Shown piece after piece: positions 61,915 to 64,000 of a stretch of 64,000 nucleotides of DNA. The notes beneath the pieces are model-generated. The model had not been told where the DNA came from, did no database searches, and worked only from the letters and a program-made list of their open reading frames with translations. The stretch is taken from the NCBI GenBank assembly GCA_005217565.1, contig SJCO01000001.1, positions 870,724-934,723 on the forward strand. The letters run 5' to 3'. Each line of letters opens with the position of its first letter. The stretch's first letter is position 1. This DNA is from Puteibacter caeruleilacunae. GTDB taxonomy: Bacteria > Bacteroidota > Bacteroidia > Bacteroidales > Prolixibacteraceae. The position numbers and the translations under genes were made by a program.

Positions 61915-63345
61915 ATGAAGACAATATTATTTGTGTTTCTGTTTGTTACATGTATGGTCATAAGCAAACAGGAATGTAACGCACAACAAGACAGACCAAA
62001 TGTAATACTGATAATGGCCGACGATATGGGGTGGGGTGATACCGGATACAACGGTCACCCCCGAATTAAAACACCACATCTCGATGATATGGCGAATAAT
62101 GGGCTACGTTTTTCCCGTTTTTATTCGGGAGGACCAGTATGCTCGCCAACACGAGGGAGCTGTTTAACAGGGAGAAATCCTAATCGTTATGGCATTTTTT
62201 CAGCCAATGTAGGACACCTTAAAAAGGAAGAGATAACACTGGCAGGAGTATTTAAGACTAAAGATTACGCAACAGGTCATTTTGGGAAATGGCATCTGGG
62301 TACGCTATTTCCTGACTTTAGTGGGAAAGGGCCTAAGCGAGATCCTAAGGCTAACTACCTTACTCCTGGAATGTCTGGTTTCGATGAATGGTTCTCAACA
62401 GAGTTTGCGGTTGCAACCTATGATCCATATAAACTAGATAAACTTCATGAATTTAGGGGCGATAGAAGACGTTGTTATGTTGAAAATGGAGAAGTACTTA
62501 AAGAGGATCTAACAGGATGTGATTCAAAAATAATTATGGACAGGGCTTTGCCATTTATTAATAAATGTGTTGCCGAAAAGAAACCATTTTTTACCGTTAT
62601 ATGGTTTCATGCCCCTCATGCTCCTATAGTGGGGCACCCCAAATACATGAAAGAATTATATGCCGACTGTAGTGAAGATCAACAACACTACTACAGTGTG
62701 ATAACAGCACTTGATGTGCAGGTAGGGCGACTAAGACAGGAGCTAAAAGAGTTGGGGATCGATGATAATACCATTGTCTGTTTTACAAGCGATAACGGTC
62801 CTGAAGGGAATCCAGGTAGAAGAGGTCGCTATCAAGGATCTGCTGGAGAGCTAAGAGGTAGAAAAAGAAGCTTATACGAAGGTGGAATTCGTGTTCCGGG
62901 AATCATTGAATGGCCTGAGAAAATTAAAGAAGCCAGAGTGTGTGACATGCCCGCGGTAACCAGCGATTACTTCTCAACATTTTGTGACCTTTTGGGCTAT
63001 AAAGTAAAAGACAACAGACCATACGATGGAGAAAGTTTGTTGCCACTAATTGAAAAAGGAAAGTCAAAAAGAAAGCATAACATTGGCTTTTGGTTTACCG
63101 GTCATAATCAAGAAGCCCTTAGTGGGAATCGCTACAAACTAATTCACAATATTGGAGACACGCGTGCCCGATCAGATAATTCTAAAAATCTTCGACAAGA
63201 ATTTGAATTATATGATTTGATCAATGATCCGGGAGAAACAAAGAATATCATCGCAGATCACCCCAAAGTGGGCAAGGCAATGAAGAAAGAACTGGAGGTG
63301 TTTATTAATTCCTGTAAGAACAGTGAGCAAGGTGCAGACTATTAA
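61915..63345 (+). CDS. S1 family sulfatase
   Basis: A 476-residue exported sulfatase (signal peptide to about QECNAQQ, residue 25). Metal ligands Asp36-Asp37 are in IMADDMGWGD; the formylglycine Cys76 is in CSPTRGSCLTGR (C-x-P-x-R); other conserved blocks are GKWHLG, HAPHAPI and FTSDNGPEG. Needs a sulfatase-maturing enzyme from elsewhere. It likely removes sulfate from a fucose-containing glycan before or together with GH29 action. Same operon as the fucosidase (40-bp gap). The substrate position cannot be read. Confidence 0.93.
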   Translation: MKTILFVFLFVTCMVISKQECNAQQDRPNVILIMADDMGWGDTGYNGHPRIKTPHLDDMANNGLRFSRFYSGGPVCSPTRGSCLTGRNPNRYGIFSANVGHLKKEEITLAGVFKTKDYATGHFGKWHLGTLFPDFSGKGPKRDPKANYLTPGMSGFDEWFSTEFAVATYDPYKLDKLHEFRGDRRRCYVENGEVLKEDLTGCDSKIIMDRALPFINKCVAEKKPFFTVIWFHAPHAPIVGHPKYMKELYADCSEDQQHYYSVITALDVQVGRLRQELKELGIDDNTIVCFTSDNGPEGNPGRRGRYQGSAGELRGRKRSLYEGGIRVPGIIEWPEKIKEARVCDMPAVTSDYFSTFCDLLGYKVKDNRPYDGESLLPLIEKGKSKRKHNIGFWFTGHNQEALSGNRYKLIHNIGDTRARSDNSKNLRQEFELYDLINDPGETKNIIADHPKVGKAMKKELEVFINSCKNSEQGADY

Positions 63346-63352
63346 AGTGATA

Positions 63353-64000
63353 ATGATGAATTTGAAGATAAATATATTGACAATTGCAGGTTTATTTCTT
63401 GCGTTACCTTTAATCTCATGGGGTAAAGGGGATAATAAAAGACCAAATATCATCTTTATGATGTCCGACGATCATGCTATGAATGCAATTAGTGCCTATG
63501 GCGGACGTCTAAAGAAGGTGGCACCAACACCTCACATCGATCGCCTGGCAAATGAGGGAATGAAGATGAATAATGTGTTGTGTACTAATGCTATTTGTAC
63601 TCCTAGTAGGGCTGTTATCATGTCGGGCCAGTACAGCCATATGAATGGTGTTTTTACATTAGTGGATGATTACAATCCTGATGCCGACAATATGGCAAAG
63701 ATTTTACAACGCAATGGTTATACTACAGCAATTGTTGGAAAATGGCACTTACATAAAGAGCCGAAAGGATTTGATTATTACAATGTGCTTCCGGGACAGG
63801 GAAAATATCATAACCCTTTGTTCAAAGAAAAAGGAGAGGTATGGATTGATAGCAAAAAAGGAGGCAAGAGATATTCAGGATATTGTACCGATGTAACTGC
63901 AGATATTGCATTGGAGTGGCTAAAGGAAAAGCGAGATAAATCTAAACCCTTCTTCCTGATGTTGCACCAAAAAGCACCTCACGGTCTCTGGGAGTATGCC
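63353..64000 (+). CDS. Sulfatase, C-terminal part cut by window end
   Basis: The frame from ATG 63353 (or 63356) runs open to the window end, 216 codons. After a signal peptide (about 1-24) come metal ligands Asp39-Asp40 in MMSDDHAMNAISAYGG, the substrate block PTPHIDRLANEG, and the formylglycine Cys82 in CTPSRAVIMSG, followed by GKWHLHKEPKGFD and HQKAPHG. This is an S1-type sulfatase of a different subfamily from the upstream one (closer to the choline-sulfatase/heparan-type group with SDDHA). It begins 7 bp after the previous stop, so it is part of the same operon. Confidence 0.9.
   Translation, partial: MMNLKINILTIAGLFLALPLISWGKGDNKRPNIIFMMSDDHAMNAISAYGGRLKKVAPTPHIDRLANEGMKMNNVLCTNAICTPSRAVIMSGQYSHMNGVFTLVDDYNPDADNMAKILQRNGYTTAIVGKWHLHKEPKGFDYYNVLPGQGKYHNPLFKEKGEVWIDSKKGGKRYSGYCTDVTADIALEWLKEKRDKSKPFFLMLHQKAPHGLWEYA

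Noticed and set aside
1-64000. tRNA, rRNA, tmRNA or replication origin
   Set aside because: I scanned the non-coding stretches by eye and saw no cloverleaf, rRNA-like or DnaA-box-rich sequence; a covariance search would be needed to exclude small RNA genes.

Overview
The window reads as chromosomal DNA of a Bacteroidota bacterium, most likely a marine, polysaccharide-degrading Marinilabiliales-type organism. This is inferred from the two SusC/SusD pairs with STN-domain TonB receptors, ECF sigma/FecR pairs, a hybrid two-component regulator, LytTR regulation, sulfatases, the AT-rich base use and TAnnTTTG-type promoters. I see no rRNA, tRNA, CRISPR array, transposase or phage gene.

Layout. 1-0.9 kb: 3' end of a hybrid two-component regulator, followed by a repeat-rich gene-free stretch. 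2.5-23.3 kb: an unusual SusC/SusD locus. ECF sigma, FecR, SusC, SusD and a small lipoprotein are surrounded by seven secreted phosphoesterases (one alkaline-phosphatase-superfamily phosphodiesterase, three metallophosphoesterases of which one is fused to a PQQ-like propeller, and three endonuclease/exonuclease/phosphatase proteins), a GH172 (DUF2961) enzyme and a double-SGNH esterase. This looks like a system for taking up a phosphodiester-containing glycan or phospholipid-derived glycan; it is the main candidate for an undescribed system. 23.4-26.1 kb: a LytS/LytTR two-component pair and a membrane-anchored unknown protein. 26.6-30.9 kb: a five-gene operon (DUF2141, NTF2-like, PorT-like barrel, SDR, CrtI-like oxidoreductase) pointing to lipid or isoprenoid modification. 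31.2-32.5 kb: MATE exporter. 32.8-39.7 kb: a second SusC/SusD locus with FecR and a convergent ECF sigma but no enzyme genes. 39.9-42.3 kb: a TonB-dependent receptor. 43.2-45.7 kb: Gfo/Idh/MocA oxidoreductase and DUF6807 protein. 45.9-48.2 kb: FtsX/MacB-type permease. 48.7-52.9 kb: GntR regulator, GH120 xylosidase-like enzyme and UroD-family methyltransferase-like protein. 53.3-56.8 kb: old yellow enzyme, a sugar MFS transporter broken by one in-frame stop, and a LysR regulator. 57.3-64 kb: a membrane-anchored propeller/AraC regulator, GH29 fucosidase and two sulfatases (the last cut by the window end), consistent with sulfated fucan use.

Non-coding structure is rich. A family of about 129-bp imperfect palindromes sits right after stop codons or between genes (six loci). 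The first susC leader carries three consecutive hairpins that share a TGCGAA loop. Two 95-nt leaders with the same terminal stem precede Tat-type (RRDFIK) genes. Strong terminators, an operator-like inverted repeat upstream of the LytS kinase and phased AGAACAGT repeats upstream of the GntR gene are also visible.
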